From: Dichetophora obliterata
Taxonomy: Eukaryota; Arthropoda; Insecta; Diptera; Sciomyzidae
Reading direction: 5' to 3'
Length of the DNA stretch: 64,000 nucleotides
Assembly: GCA_963920525.1 (NCBI GenBank)
Contig: OY986436.1
Span: forward strand, 185,201,996 to 185,265,995
A model generated the notes under the pieces. It had not been told where the DNA came from. It saw only the letters and a program-made list of their open reading frames with translations, and searched no databases. Of this stretch, positions 30,066 through 42,091 are shown one piece after another (the stretch's first letter is position 1; each line of letters starts with the position of its first letter). The translations under genes and the position numbers were made by a program.

Positions 30066-30361
30066 AGACTTGACTGTCAAGTCTTACTTTTGTGGATAAA
30101 AGACGCGGATATCAAACATGAAAAAGGTGCAAGTTACAAAGGGAATGACCAAGAATTGATGTCTAGTCTCGATAAGTGTTATACAGGAGATACAGACGAA
30201 TTATGTATATAGAGATTAACCCTTAATTGCCACATCTCGCTCAAAAAATTTTATTCCGTATTTCTTTTTATTCGAAAACCGGTACAACAAAGCTTAATAA
30301 CCTTATTGGCAGTTATTAAACTTTTTAATTTTTAAATTTCACAGCGTTATCACCCGATCTT

Positions 30362-31672
30362 ATACTATTAGGAACGCACTTTCCAAAGACGAACAGAGTG
30401 TACAAAATACTGCCTTTCAGACATTAAACTTGAGACACGTAAACAATTAATCATATTAGATCTAGAAAAGTTTAATCTCGAAAACAAATAACTGTGTTCT
30501 GAATTACATACAATCTTATGCAACAATAAAAGCGTACGATAGTTCAGCAGATTATCAAAGGTTAAGCCATGGATTCTTTTAGCATACTGGGAAACATGAT
30601 CTCTTCTTTTCAGTCGAAACACATAACGAGCAATATTATTAAAAAGGGTATTGAATTTATTTTTACTTAGACTGTCACAGTTTGCATAAATTTCGCAGCC
30701 ATATAGCATTGTTGGTATGAGATATGATTTAGCAAATATCATTCGTATATTAAGAGGTGTAAAAAATACTGCATAGTCCAAAGAACCCGAAGCATGCTGT
30801 AGACTTTTCCAACCGTATTACTTATGTGGTTATTCCAAGTTAACGTTCTGTTGAAGGTGATGCCTAGATTATTTGCAGAGTCTACGTATTCAATGTTGCT
30901 TCCATTTAATGATAGGTGAGGCTCAGTGTAAAAGTCAATGATTTTCTTCGAAATTACTAAACATTTTGACTTTCTTGGACTTTAAGGCTTAGTCCGTTTT
31001 TTACTGCCCAATCACCAATTTTTTCAAGAATAGTATTTAGATTGTTGATACAGTTATAGATGCTCTCACGCTTACAGTTAACGTACAACTGAACGTCATC
31101 TGCGTACATATGGATCTTACAGTTTTCCAAAACACTGGGTAGGTAATTTATGTACATTGAACAAAAGAGAGTACCCAGAACAGAACCTTGAGGAACACCT
31201 CTTGTCATGGGTAGAAAGGCTGACGAAACGTTATTGGTGAAAACAGCTTGCGACCTATCAGAGAGATATGACGCAATAAGATCCACGGCAGATGGCGAAA
31301 AATTAAATAATTTAAGAAGTTTTGTCTGTAAAATATTATGGTCGACTGTATCGAAAGCCCTCAAGTGGTATAATAGAACTAAGAACCCAACTTCATTGTC
31401 ATCTAGCTATACTTTCCTATAGCTAGTATACTTGCTAGTACGCAAGTCTTCAGTTACATCAATTAGAGCAGTGATACAACTATGTTTGGCTCTAAAGCCT
31501 GATTGCCTTTCAGTTATATAACGATTTCTGCGCAAGTGTGAGTTAATTTGTTGACTAAGTAATAGTTCCAACGCTTTGGATATGAAGGAAAGTATAGCTA
31601 TCAGGCGGTACTCGTTGTGAGCCTTTGGTACTGGTATAATATTATCTTTCTTCCATTGTATCGGGTAAGTTG
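30362..31672 (-). pseudogene. LINE C: 5'-truncated reverse transcriptase of a Jockey-like LINE
   Basis: Minus-strand frames in order: KDNIIPVPKAHNEYR, RQSGFRAKHSCITALIDVTE (about 31460-31660), then RAFDTVDHNIL, TRGVPQGSVLG and IHMYADDVQLYV (30957-31364), a divergent joining piece, and the RT C-terminus LIPTMLYGCEIYAN to about 30368. RT motifs A, B and C are present. There are several frame breaks, and the endonuclease is absent because the copy ends near 31672. It is a different family from LINE A (YGCEIYAN where A has LEFTNIIWYP). Old, inactive. Confidence 0.85.
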
Positions 31673-33248
31673 ACTAAGTTGACTTCCTGTTGAAACTCTG
31701 ATGGTTTATTAATCCTAACATAAAATATTTAAAGTTCAAAACATATCCACTCATTCTTTTTCTTGGCTTGTGACAAACATTACAAAGTTGTGTGGGCGAC
31801 TTTAAAAAATTGTATCCTTTTTCCGCATTAAACTAGCCTTAAAAAACCTGTTTCTTATTTAAAAGAAAAAATACCATAAGAGAAGGAAAATAACAAATAT
31901 CTGCGAAAACAGTAAATTGTAAATAACATTTAACATTAATAAATTTACGCATATATTAATTGAGAAGTTATTGAAGTGCAATTTAAATATTTTTCCGCTA
32001 TTCAGTCATGCTGCGCTTTCGATACTGATTGTCACTGCCTTTGATACTGTTTGATTTTGTATTTCTTCAAATCTTGATCTTGTATTTCTTGGCGTCTAGA
32101 TTTAAATATAGTCGGAGAATGAAAGTGTAATTACTAGCGCTACATACAAAATTAATAAATATCCGAAATTAATTACCTTAAATAATTTTTATTAAGATGT
32201 GCACGACAGGATTTGACGATTCGTCGATTCCTCTGGTAGTTGGTAGAATTGGTTATTTATAAACTGCTACATTCGGTGCGCGACCTAGGCTACTAAAACT
32301 GGAAAGGTATTGTGAGCAATCGTCAGCAAAAGTGCGCCTGTAGGTATCCTTTTCTTTGGGCGAATGAGCAAGTTTGAAATGTTTTGACATACATTTCATT
32401 GTTCCGTTCCGCCCGGACCAATAATTATATGGTGATATATGCGTATAATGGTTATAATAAAAAATTAAATATACTGCAGAAATATCAACGCGTTATGAAT
32501 CAGATGAAAGTCCATTTTTTGAGAATTTAAGTATAAGTCGGCTGTAATAACAGATATGTTGCGAATAAGAAAAACGTTCACGCCAATTTGAATTAATTTA
32601 AAAACAATATAGTACATATATAACAGCAATATAATTTGAATGCATTTGATTAAAGTGATGCGATGCAAATAAATTCAATCTAAAAGTATTCTTACCTTAT
32701 CAGTCAGGTAGCTGACCGCGGCTAATAGTAACAGGAAAAAATCTTGGAGTTGAAGAATATAACGCCTTTATATGTATACTTGGTTTATATAATTTTTTTT
32801 TTTTTGGCACCGTGCACACAAAAATCTTACACAAAACACAAACTATTTCTGTATAAATAAATATACTTTTGATTTGACTTATAATTTTCAGATTGAGTTG
32901 ATTTAAAAATTCGATCGAACTGTTGCACAGTGGTTCCCTTTCAATATAAAAGGGTGACAAAAACATTCTCAATCGAGATATTTATATGAATATTTGTGTA
33001 CGCACTTCTAGAAAAATAAAAATATTATACTGTGAGAATGGGCGTGGTCAGACAAAAGTTCGCCCACCTCCCATACATAATGAAAGGCTTTTTATTATTT
33101 TCCACATAAGGAAGCCATTTTGCTGAAATTTTAGTTGTAGTGTTTTTTATGGTACTCGTGCCTCCCATACAAAGCGTTGGACAAAATACCTGAAAATAGA
33201 ATCTGCTTTGTTCAAGATTACATAAAAAAACTAGAAAAAATACATATA
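31673..33248. other. Non-coding stretch
   Basis: No gene seen. Contains GATTTTGTATTTCTT near-repeats at about 32050-32090 and scattered GGGCGTGGTC-type words at 33040, as found in the Helitron-like blocks. Short frames have no recognisable content. Confidence 0.3.
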
Positions 33249-34105
33249 AATTCGTAACTTTGTACATTCTACAAACTCTTTTTTGTTAAAATCTATAATA
33301 TATAAATTTGTGAAATGAACGAACATTGATAATATACAAAGTGGTGGCAGCAGCGTACGTATGTTCGTATATGTATATATAATATATATATATACATTCA
33401 TATGTATACGTATATACATATATATACATTGTTTGGTAATATACAAAGTGGTGGCAGCAGCGTTCGTATATTCGTATATGTATTGTATATATAATATATA
33501 TATATACATTCATATATATACGTATACACATATATATACGTATATATGTGTCTAATAATAATATATATATATTATATATACATATATATATATATATATA
33601 CGAATATATATGTATACACGTATATATAAGAATGTATAAATATTAGACCACCCATATGTGCACAAGTGTTATTTTCTTCGCTCCCCGCGCATTTTCGTAG
33701 AGATCTAGACTAAAAAATAATATCTGCAAAAAAAACCGGATGCGCCTAGTGGTAAAATGCCAGTCGCATTTGACTTTAAGCCTCAAAAACACACTTTAAA
33801 AAAGTTAAAAACTTTTTTGATCTGTAACTCTTTTAAAAAGTGTTTAAAGTAGTTGGTGATTGGGACTTTAAATTTAGCATAGTCAGTGACAACAGTGTAT
33901 AAACTTTTGACCAACTTGTATTATTTGTGGTAAAATCAACGTTTAAAGACAAGATTTTTGAAATTTTTTTAGCACTTTTTTTGCAAAAACGGTAGCCATT
34001 ATGGTATTCGTATGGATAAAGTTATATGCTTTTTTTCATAATAGTGATAATTAGGTAAAGTTTAAACGAAACAATTTTTTTATAAAAAAAACTTATTTTT
34101 TATTT
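33249..34105 (+). repeat. Left long inverted repeat
   Basis: Inverted partner of 35538-36163. Longer by a duplicated segment (ATATACAAAGTGGTGGCAGC at about 33332 and 33440) and TA-rich runs. Confidence 0.75.
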
Positions 34106-34179
34106 TAGTTTAAAGTAAGTAAGGTTTTGAAACTATGTGAACATCTAGGTAATTTCATTCTCAAGCCAAGTAAAGAATA

Positions 34180-35347
34180 ACTGCATGCTCAGCTTATCCA
34201 AAAACCTTCAGCATGTGTTTTAATACCACGGCAAGCAATACCAGCACGTATATTGGAGCTTGCGCTGTCTTAGAACAAAAACTTAACCGACAACTTTTGC
34301 ATTTTGTATGTAGACACCACATAGTAAAATTGATGGCTTGTGCTGCATTTAAGGTTAATGTTGAGCCGACCACTTCAGGTCCAAATATCACTCTTCGAAA
34401 AATTTCGCAAAATTTGGCGTGAACTACAGCAAGACAATTTCGATCATGGAACAATAGACCCCGAAGTGTCACAATACTTTCCGAGCAATATCCGAAATGA
34501 GCTAATAGAATTTATAAAGGACCAAATAAGAAATAAAGTTGATAACACAATGCATGACTATATAGAAATGCTAAAATTAAGAGCACTGTTTCTTGGAGAA
34601 GATATGCCAGAATACAAAATTTCGAAGCCTGGTGCTGTCAGTCAAGCAAGATGGATGGTGAAAATCATTTTCTCACTAAAAATTTTTCTTTTTAGAAAAC
34701 AATTTGCTATGTCGTGTAAGTAGTTAACATTTATTATAAATTTTATTAAGTTTTGTTTGCTTTTGATAAATCAATGCACTATCTTTCAGCTCAACTATTG
34801 GAAATTATATAAATCAATTGATAAAATTGGTAAAGAAGTTAAGGAAAAAAAAATAACTTGAGCACCTTTGGTACCTAAATGAAGCAAATATCGCGTTGGC
34901 ATTTTTCGACAATGAAGTCGATATTCAAATGAAAAGAAAAATGGTATTCAATTTGAATAAAGATAGGACAAATCGAATTTTTTTTACTTGTTGAAAAAAT
35001 CATGTCTGCAGAGTTGTGCGACTTCGTTTCTAAAAATACTTACTCCTTTTTCGATACCATACTGAATGAAGAAATTACAAGTATAAATACAAATATTTTG
35101 ATATCAGATCCAGCCACTTGAGAGGAAAATGAAGATTATCTTGCTGCAAAATTAATTGTTAACAAATTATTATTCGTTAATGATATCGCAGAATAATGCC
35201 AATTTAACTCACCAAGAAGAGAAGAAATATTTTATCCTGAATGCAATGAAGAAATATTATAAAAATTTGCCGTCCAACAATTTTTCTAAGACAACATTTT
35301 TACAATATTTAGATAAAAATTACCCAAAACAAAATTCCAGTTGTTAA
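34180..35347 (+). pseudogene. Fragments of a divergent hAT-like transposase
   Basis: Ordered fragments: FSMCFNTTASNT, ACAVLEQKLNRQLLHFVCRH, then KFRKIWRELQ, YIEMLKLRALFLGEDMPEYK, SKPGAVSQARWMVKIIFSLK, a possible intron (34714-34790), KLYKSIDKIGKEVKEK, EHLWYLNEANIALAFFDNEV, ELCDFVSKNTYSFFD, AAKLIVNKLLFVNDIAE and LTHQEEKKYFILNAM. From memory this matches a widespread uncharacterised arthropod/cnidarian protein family with CFDTTASNTG, CRHH, GAMHHARWM, LKIYLFR and NDTAERG motifs. The Asp of the first motif is Asn here. The N-terminal part is missing and frames break, one at an A9 run. Superfamily name uncertain; inactive. Confidence 0.65.
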
Positions 35348-35537
35348 AATGATAAAGATATTTGTTTAATGTCCTTTATTCCTTAATGTGTTACCAGTTA
35401 TTTAACTTAAAACATAATAGATATTATTTCTGCTTGAATATTATTATTAACTATAATTGAATTATAAAAGTTTTTTGTATAAATGTTTTTAATTATTATT
35501 GTTTTATATATTCTTATTTTGAACCGAGTTATCGGCG

Positions 35538-36163
35538 CTAAAAATAAATATTTTTTTATAAAAAGAAATGTTAATTTAAACTTTACTTAATTATCTCTAT
35601 TACGAAATAAATCACATAATTTTATCCGTACGAAAACCATAATGGCAATCGTTTTTGCAAAAAAAAGTGCTCAAAAATTTAAAAAATCTTGTCTTTAAAC
35701 GTTGATTTTGCCGCAAATAATACAAGTTGGTCAAAAGTTTTTACACTGTTGTTTTGGCTAGGATATTCTTAAATTTAATGTCCCAATCACTAACTACTTT
35801 AAACACTTTTTAAAAGAGTTACAGATCAAAAAAGTTTTGAACTTTTGTAAAGTATATTTTTGAGTCTTTAAGTCAAATGCGACTGGCATTTTACCACTAG
35901 ACGCATTCGGTTTTTTTTTTGCAGATCTTATTTTTTAGTCTAGTTCTCTACGAAAATGCGCGGGGAGTGAAGAAAATAACACTTTTACACATTCCATATA
36001 TTTCATGGGTGCTCTAATAAATATATTATATATACATATACGAATATACGAACGCTGCTGCCACCGCTTTGTATATTATCAAACAATGTTCTTTCATTTC
36101 ACAAATTTATATATTATAGATTTTGACAAACGAAAGTTTGTAGAATGTACAAAGTTACGAATT
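35538..36163 (-). repeat. Right long inverted repeat
   Basis: Inverted partner of 33249-34105, without the duplicated segment. Confidence 0.75.
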
Positions 36164-36751
36164 CACGAATTTTTGTCACTCGGCCAACACTACAAACGTT
36201 TGTACTATGTACAAAACATTTGTACATTCTACGAATAGCCTCTGTTTGTATTTCTACAAAGATTTTATTCGTAATTTTATCCTAAATATTTTTTGGGTGT
36301 AAGATTTTTAATTGTATTTATTTACTCAAAAATTTTTATAAGCAAATAATTTACTTGGCTCAATTTAATCAAATCACAAATTTTTTTAGAATTATTTGTT
36401 TAAGAGAACCCAAAACGAATTAATTAAAACAGGGTTTTTTCAAACATCTCAACTTTGAAGTGGGCTATGCTGTGACACTGAGTCTTTCCCATAAATATGT
36501 TTTTTTGATGCCAATATTGTTAGGTGTCGAGTAATACAAAATTTTGATTTTTGTCAATGGGACAACGCACTGTGCGACATTGTTATTTATACCCACGCTT
36601 TAAAAACAAATGTTTTAGTCTAATTGATGCTGATAATCATCAACGTTTTTAAAAAGGAGGTTCTGTTGTACAACAAATTAATGTAAATTCAACTTCATCT
36701 TTATGCTTAGAGAATCGTAACAACGATGAGTTTTTCGATTTCTTATCCATG
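36164..36751. other. AT-rich non-coding stretch
   Basis: Has ACATTTGTACATTCTACGAA, similar to the element terminus just to its left, and ATTCGTA words. No gene seen. Confidence 0.3.
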
Positions 36752-37811
36752 CACGCAGAGAAAAAACATAGTTGCAACAACCATGTTTTAAAAGGATCAT
36801 AGTATGATTCCGATTATGATTGTTGATACCATGTTCTTAAACAAATAATGGTTTCTATGATCATGGTAAAATGATTACAACTATATTTAGAAAAGGAATT
36901 TTTCCGTAGGAACCAAAATATTATTGAAACAACCATTATTCTCTTATTGGGAAGAAAATGAAATGATTGCAACAACTTTATAATAAATTTCTTTTTAGGA
37001 ACCAGAATATTATAGAAAAGATATTTTTTTTTATTTCAATGCACACCAATTTCCACAGCTATTAATTAAGATATTCCTAGAGGTCTATGTCTGCTGCCGA
37101 ACAGAAATATTAATTCAATGGGAAACACATTTTGAAAAACTTTCTGTCTGAGCTGGGGTTTGAACCGCGTAGACTACCATTAGACCACAGCTGCAACTAC
37201 CGGTCGCCTGACTAAAGTCATTCATAAACATGGTACATTGAGTGCATTGTCACAAAAATAGCTGTAGACATTTACGCTATATGGAAATATGTTTGCTACA
37301 ATAAAAGTCGAAAATGTCATTTTTTTCTGTGTGCAGTCTTTAGGATAATCGATTTATAACAAAACATAGTAATTGAAGAGTTGTCAAACGAAACGGCACA
37401 TAACGAGGAATGGATAAAACTTATTGTCTCTGAATGAAGTGAAAGGTTTCCTACAAACTGTTCAGACGCAATAAGTTCTTTCGATTTTTAACTATGTGCT
37501 GCTTCGTTTACCCACGATCAAAAAATAGTTCAGACAAACATTCAAAATACTAGTATGTTTGTCTCTATCATAATATTCACATTTATCATGATTGACAGAA
37601 CCACAACATTTTTGCTGCAACTAATAGTTGAGCCAATTATAATATGTTGACGATAATATGATTTGAACCATAATGTTATTTTGGGTACCACAATTAGTAA
37701 ATAATGACTTTACTAATGCAAAAATGTATGTTTGCTGGAATAGTACAATAATTTCAGTAAACAAATTATTATTGCAGTAATCATGTCTCAATCATGTCTT
37801 TTCTCCGCGTG
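36752..37811. mobile_element. MITE-like element with CACGCRGAGAAAA ends, carrying a SINE
   Basis: The left end CACGCAGAGAAAAAACAT and the right end (minus) CACGCGGAGAAAAGACAT match at 16 of 18 bases. AT-rich interior with repeated ACAACCATRWTTNT-type words. A similar terminus (CACGGAGAGAAATAG) is at 28476. A SINE fragment lies at 37065-37205. No ORF. Confidence 0.5.
37065..37205 (-). repeat. tRNA-derived SINE copy
   Basis: Minus strand: A-box-like GTGGTCTAATGGTAGTC, B-box-like CGGTTCAAACCCC, then AGCTCAGACAGAAAG and ATTGAATTAATATTTCTG, shared with the two plus-strand copies at 56.9 and 59.9 kb. Confidence 0.7.
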
Positions 37812-40463
37812 TGAAAGGCTTCTCAACAACAGAATTATTTGCACCTAATTCTGAACTCGAGGTATCAAGTACTTGTTTTCTTTATTTACAAGTTATTAAA
37901 GATACTGAAATCTCTTGCGGATGCTGTCACAACGCTGAATTTTCTATCTAAGAAAACCTCAGTTAGAAATATTTCTATAAAACTCAATACAACAATATCA
38001 TCATCGTCACCAGTTTAACGTATTTTCACCTATGCAACAATGATCGGTCTTCCACATTCTCATAAAATATTGGACGAAATGTTTAAAGAAAGATTTATTC
38101 TTGAATCAAACTCGAACCATATTCTTAAAAATTCAAACTCAAAAGAATAACTTGTTCTCTATTAAAAATAAAATTTATTTATAAACTTATTTAAAATTTT
38201 AGAATAATGAATCATTCGAAAATAAAAATGCAATCAAACATTTGTTATTCTAACTTTTTAATGATCAAAATTTATTTGTTATTTTTATTTTTTTTTTTTA
38301 TTTTTTTTTACTTTTTAATGATCAAAATTTATTTGTTGTTTTTATATTTTTTTTTTTAATTATTCTTGTCCAACACTGGGTCCATTGTATGTACAATTTA
38401 ATCATGCGTATTTTAAGGTTAAGGTTCGTTAAAAATTGACTAAGCTTGGAGAGTAAGTTTAAGTATAATGCGCTACCTGTTTTGACTCAGTTGAATCGGA
38501 GGCTCATAACTTTTGCACCATTACGAATTTCGATTTGCCTTTTTAGTATGATATTCTGCACTGTTATAGCTAACAAAAATGTCAAAAAATTATATTATTA
38601 TATACCCAACAAAACAGATCCTTAAACATGTTCTGCATTTAAGTTTTGGAAAAATTGGAAGTGATGTCATCAAACTTTTAAAACATGCCTAACTTAGACT
38701 ATACTGTGGGGGTATTTTAACTTAAATACAGTCAAAGATAATTTCTTAATTGTTTTTTCCTGTATTGGGTCCGAGCCCACTTATATTATGGTGAAATAAA
38801 GCACAGTAAACGCATTTTTTGTAAGCAAAGTTCGTATTTTTTTATTTTCCTTGGTTAAACAACAATACGTTATATAAAATAAAGAAATAGTAATTAACGA
38901 ATAGGTGTATTATCTGAGATATGATATAAGATATTAAAAGGAAAGTTTTGTCCTCCGTACGCAAAAAAATAAAAAACAATTTTTTAATTTGTGCAAAGCC
39001 TCCGAGTTCAAATCATGAAGAATACTAGATTTTTACATAAAAGTATGTTTTTTTTTACTTTTATTGGTTGCGTACTGGGGACACATCAATCAATTTTGAT
39101 GGAATGTCCAAGTGCGAAACTCTTCACAATGTACAATTTTGCTTTTATCAATTAAAATTTTTATAATATGAGCCATTAAAGCTTCGAAAAATATTAAAGC
39201 TTTTCACATCGACAAGCAAGAACTTAAAGACACTGGAAAAAAAGTTGTAGCTGAATACCGCACTAAAAAAATACCTGACTTACAGAATACCTTATCTAAA
39301 ATATAAACACCACTTCGACGTTGTAATGCATGGTTGACATTTTATCAGTTTTTTAACATCTGACGAATTTGCTGGAGCGATAATGACTAGTTTGGGACCC
39401 ATCAATACGGCTACACAACGGTCTATGGGGAGGTTCGTTGTCACTTCGTTGTCCAGGCAACACTACAAAATTTAGTTATATAGAATCCCTATATAAGAGA
39501 TATAAAAAAATGTGAACAAAAAAAAAATGCGGTAACTATTTAAGTTATAGCGAATTAACTCCTTAATATACACCAAAAGTATCGTTTAGATCGAAGTTAC
39601 GATACCTGTTCTCTTACCCACCCAACCATTGATCTATTAATTTTGACAATGATTTAATAAATCCCTTAAAGCAACTACTTCATCCCTCAACCACCAAAGG
39701 AAAAAGCAAAATTTTCTACTTAGCCATAATTAACAAAATTTTATTTATTCAAAAAAAAATTTGTTGTTCAAACGTGGTAATATAATCATTATGATGGATT
39801 ACAAGTATTATTTAGCCAAATATATTTCATTTTTGTGTACGATAAAAATAGTATTTATATCTTATTTAAATTTTAATAAAATTAAAAAAAAAACAAGAGA
39901 AAATACTGGCTGATAATTAAGATATATTTTTTTTTGTTGTATTTGTTTTTCAAAACGTTTCTTATGTGCATGAATTAATTAATTAAATAAAATGTTAACA
40001 TACGGGCAATAAAAAAAATTACTAATATCGTATAAATTAAATAAATTTGATTGAAATTAATATTCTTGTTAACTAAAATAAATCTTTAATATGTAACATA
40101 GTGTATACAAGAATTTGTAAAGTTCAATGAACTTTAAGCAAAATCCTTATGTAAAAGTTTTTACTTTCTTTGTTTTAATTATATATAAAGAAACGTCAAA
40201 ACTATGAGAGCGTGCAAACTAATGTCGTCAAAGAAGTAAAATATAAGGAAATGGTGTTGCTTACACATACACTGTACGTGAACTGTCGCACCATTCGTAA
40301 ATTGTGCGAGCGAGAAAGAGTGTGTTTTTTGACATTTTTGAGAACCCTGGCATCTGATTGGAAGACTCCTCAGCAAAATAGTTGAAAATAATTTGATTTA
40401 AGCATTTTTCACTGCTTAAAAAGCAACAAAATTAAAGAAAAAAAACCACTAAAACAAATGCAA
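37812..40463. other. AT-rich non-coding stretch
   Basis: No gene seen. Holds a T-rich tandem duplication at 38255-38360 (TTTTTAATGATCAAAATTTA twice) and two inverted GTACGCAA words at 38957 and 39068. A TATATAAAG box at about 40183 and moderately structured DNA precede the THAP-like exon. Confidence 0.35.
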
Positions 40464-40532
40464 TATGAGTTGTGCGGTTAGGAATTGTAATAGTTCCCGA
40501 AAACTTAAAAACAATGCGCATTCGTTCCACAG
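40464..40532 (+). pseudogene. First exon of a THAP-domain protein (frame broken)
   Basis: ATG at 40464 opens MSCAVRNCNSSR; after a one-base frame change in an A5 run it continues LKNNAHSFHR and stops at a CACAG|GTAAAT donor. Cys-x4-Cys at the N-terminus followed by SFHR at the exon end is the start of the THAP zinc finger, used by P-element and other transposases and by host chromatin proteins. The matching downstream exon (FP..., Cys, His) was not found in the next 2 kb. TE remnant or unspliced host exon; TE remnant is more likely. Confidence 0.5.
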
Positions 40533-40899
40533 GTAAATATGTCCATACGGTTTCAATTCTTTTAACAAAAGTTCTTTATTTAGTTTCTAACGATATTTTT
40601 TTAACTTATTTGTGTTAGAAATGTATATATTTCTTATTAAAAATGGTTTAAAAATGCAATTTAGACCCCGTTAATTTTCCCCCAGTTTGATCAAACCACA
40701 TCTGTCAAAACACAAACACTGCTTCAGGGGCGCAGTCATTTTTCGCAGTTGAATACATGTTTGGGGCGCTCTTGTTTTCAGCATAGTGAATCAGATTTAG
40801 TACCTGTTTGTTAAATTTTTCTGATTTTTACACAACAACTAGGCAGAAACACCCAAAAAAATAAGGATTTTAAAAAATAAACCTAATTTAATTTGTAAT

Positions 40900-41050
40900 T
40901 AAAGTTGAAGTTTAGAATTTATAGGCCTTCAAATATAGAAAAATTACCTAAAAATCTTGCACATTTTCTAGTTTTTCAACAAAACTAAGCTTTATGGGTA
41001 TTAAAACAAAAGTAATGTGCGTATCTATTCAACGAGGTGTCAAATTTTGA
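40900..41050 (+). repeat. Dispersed repeat, inverted partner at 41335-41500
   Basis: TAAAAATCTTGCACATTTTC, CAACAAAACTAAGCTTTATG and TATCTATTCAACGA recur inverted 0.4 kb away and, diverged, at 23330-23560. Confidence 0.55.
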
Positions 41051-41334
41051 ATTCCATAAGAATTCATTAAGATATAATGTTTTTATAATTAGAATTTGTC
41101 TGAAAGACTAGTGGTTTCTCTTTTACGAAAGCAATACATTAAACAGAGAATTATTAAAAAGATAACTACATTCAGAACTGCTATAGACAGAGAAGCCTGT
41201 GTTGTACTTACTGAGGTTTGTAAACCCTAAGCAGCATCCGAAGGCCTCCTTTTGATACATTTTTTTTTTTTATTAAATTTGGAAAAACCTCGCGATTTTA
41301 AGTAAAAAAAGGGTTGTATCTTAAATATATTTAT

Positions 41335-41500
41335 TTTTATGCTTGTTGAATAGATACTTGTATTATCTCTCTTTTGATACCCATAAAGTCTAGTTTTGTT
41401 GGAAAACTTAAAAAATCAGCTAGATTTTTAGTCCACTTTTTCCAACGTTGGATGCCTATAACTTCTAAGCCAATTGCGAGCAATCTGAAATTTTTTAAAT
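41335..41500 (-). repeat. Dispersed repeat, inverted partner of 40900-41050
   Basis: Minus strand reads TATCTATTCAACAAGC at its inner end and CAATTGGCTTAGAAGTTATA further out, as in the 23.4-kb copy. Confidence 0.55.
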
Positions 41501-41947
41501 AGTAAGAATTGTTGCTATTCTTGAAATGTTTCTAAAATTTTAATGTATTAGAACAAACTTTAACAGTTTTGGGCCTTCTTTTACGATACAACCGAATACG
41601 GCCTTTTGTGATTGTTTCTGTATTTGTGTGAACCAACACCAATATAGAAAATACCACACTTTTCTGCTATTACATCACTTCCTTATATTTTACTTCTTTG
41701 ATTGTCGTAGGTCAGTTGAAGCGTAGGTATCTAACTAATAAAAAATGGAGAGTTGCGCTCAGAGCAAAGCTTGTGTTTTTAGCCGAGTTCCAAACCTAGC
41801 CCTATTCAACTGATCTTGGATTAGATACACAAAAATTATTAATAAGGGTTTTGCTGTGTTGTTTTTTTATTATATTTTTTTTTTTGCAGACTTTAACTAG
41901 TATTGATGTAATGGCATAGCGTGTTTTTTTTTTCTTTTTTTTAAAGT

Positions 41948-42091
41948 ATGAATATGGATACAGGGTACTTACAGTCGTATGCAGCTGCTCGTAGAAAGGC
42001 CCTTCGAAGAGTAGATGAATCGACGATTTATATGTGGTTTCTTGTAGAACATTTTTTTGTAAACTATCTTTTAATAAGATTTCTAAATTAA
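41948..42091 (+). CDS. Small unrecognised open frame
   Basis: A 47-codon frame: MNMDTGYLQS, then basic AAARRKALRRVDEST and a hydrophobic end. The middle 25 residues are less AT-biased than the surroundings and follow CTTACAG, a possible acceptor. No family recognised; may be chance. Confidence 0.12.
   Translation: MNMDTGYLQSYAAARRKALRRVDESTIYMWFLVEHFFVNYLLIRFLN

Larger units (their letters stand above)
33249..36163. mobile_element. DNA transposon relic with long inverted terminal repeats
   Basis: About 2.9 kb. The left arm 33249-34105 and right arm 35538-36163 are inverted copies over more than 600 bp. Shared landmarks are AATTCGTAACTTTGTACATT, GGTGGCAGCAGCGT, CTCCCCGCGCATTTTCGTAG, GTGGTAAAATGCCAGTCGCA, AAAAAGTGTTTAAAGTAGTT and GACCAACTTGTATTATTTG. 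The left arm carries an extra ~100-bp tandem duplication of its GTGGCAGCAGCG segment plus TA/TATATA runs. The 1.4-kb interior holds transposase fragments. No target duplication could be defined. Confidence 0.75.

Noticed and set aside
33231..33555. Tyr/Ile-rich frames on both strands
   Set aside because: Products of TA/TATA microsatellite runs in the long inverted repeat.
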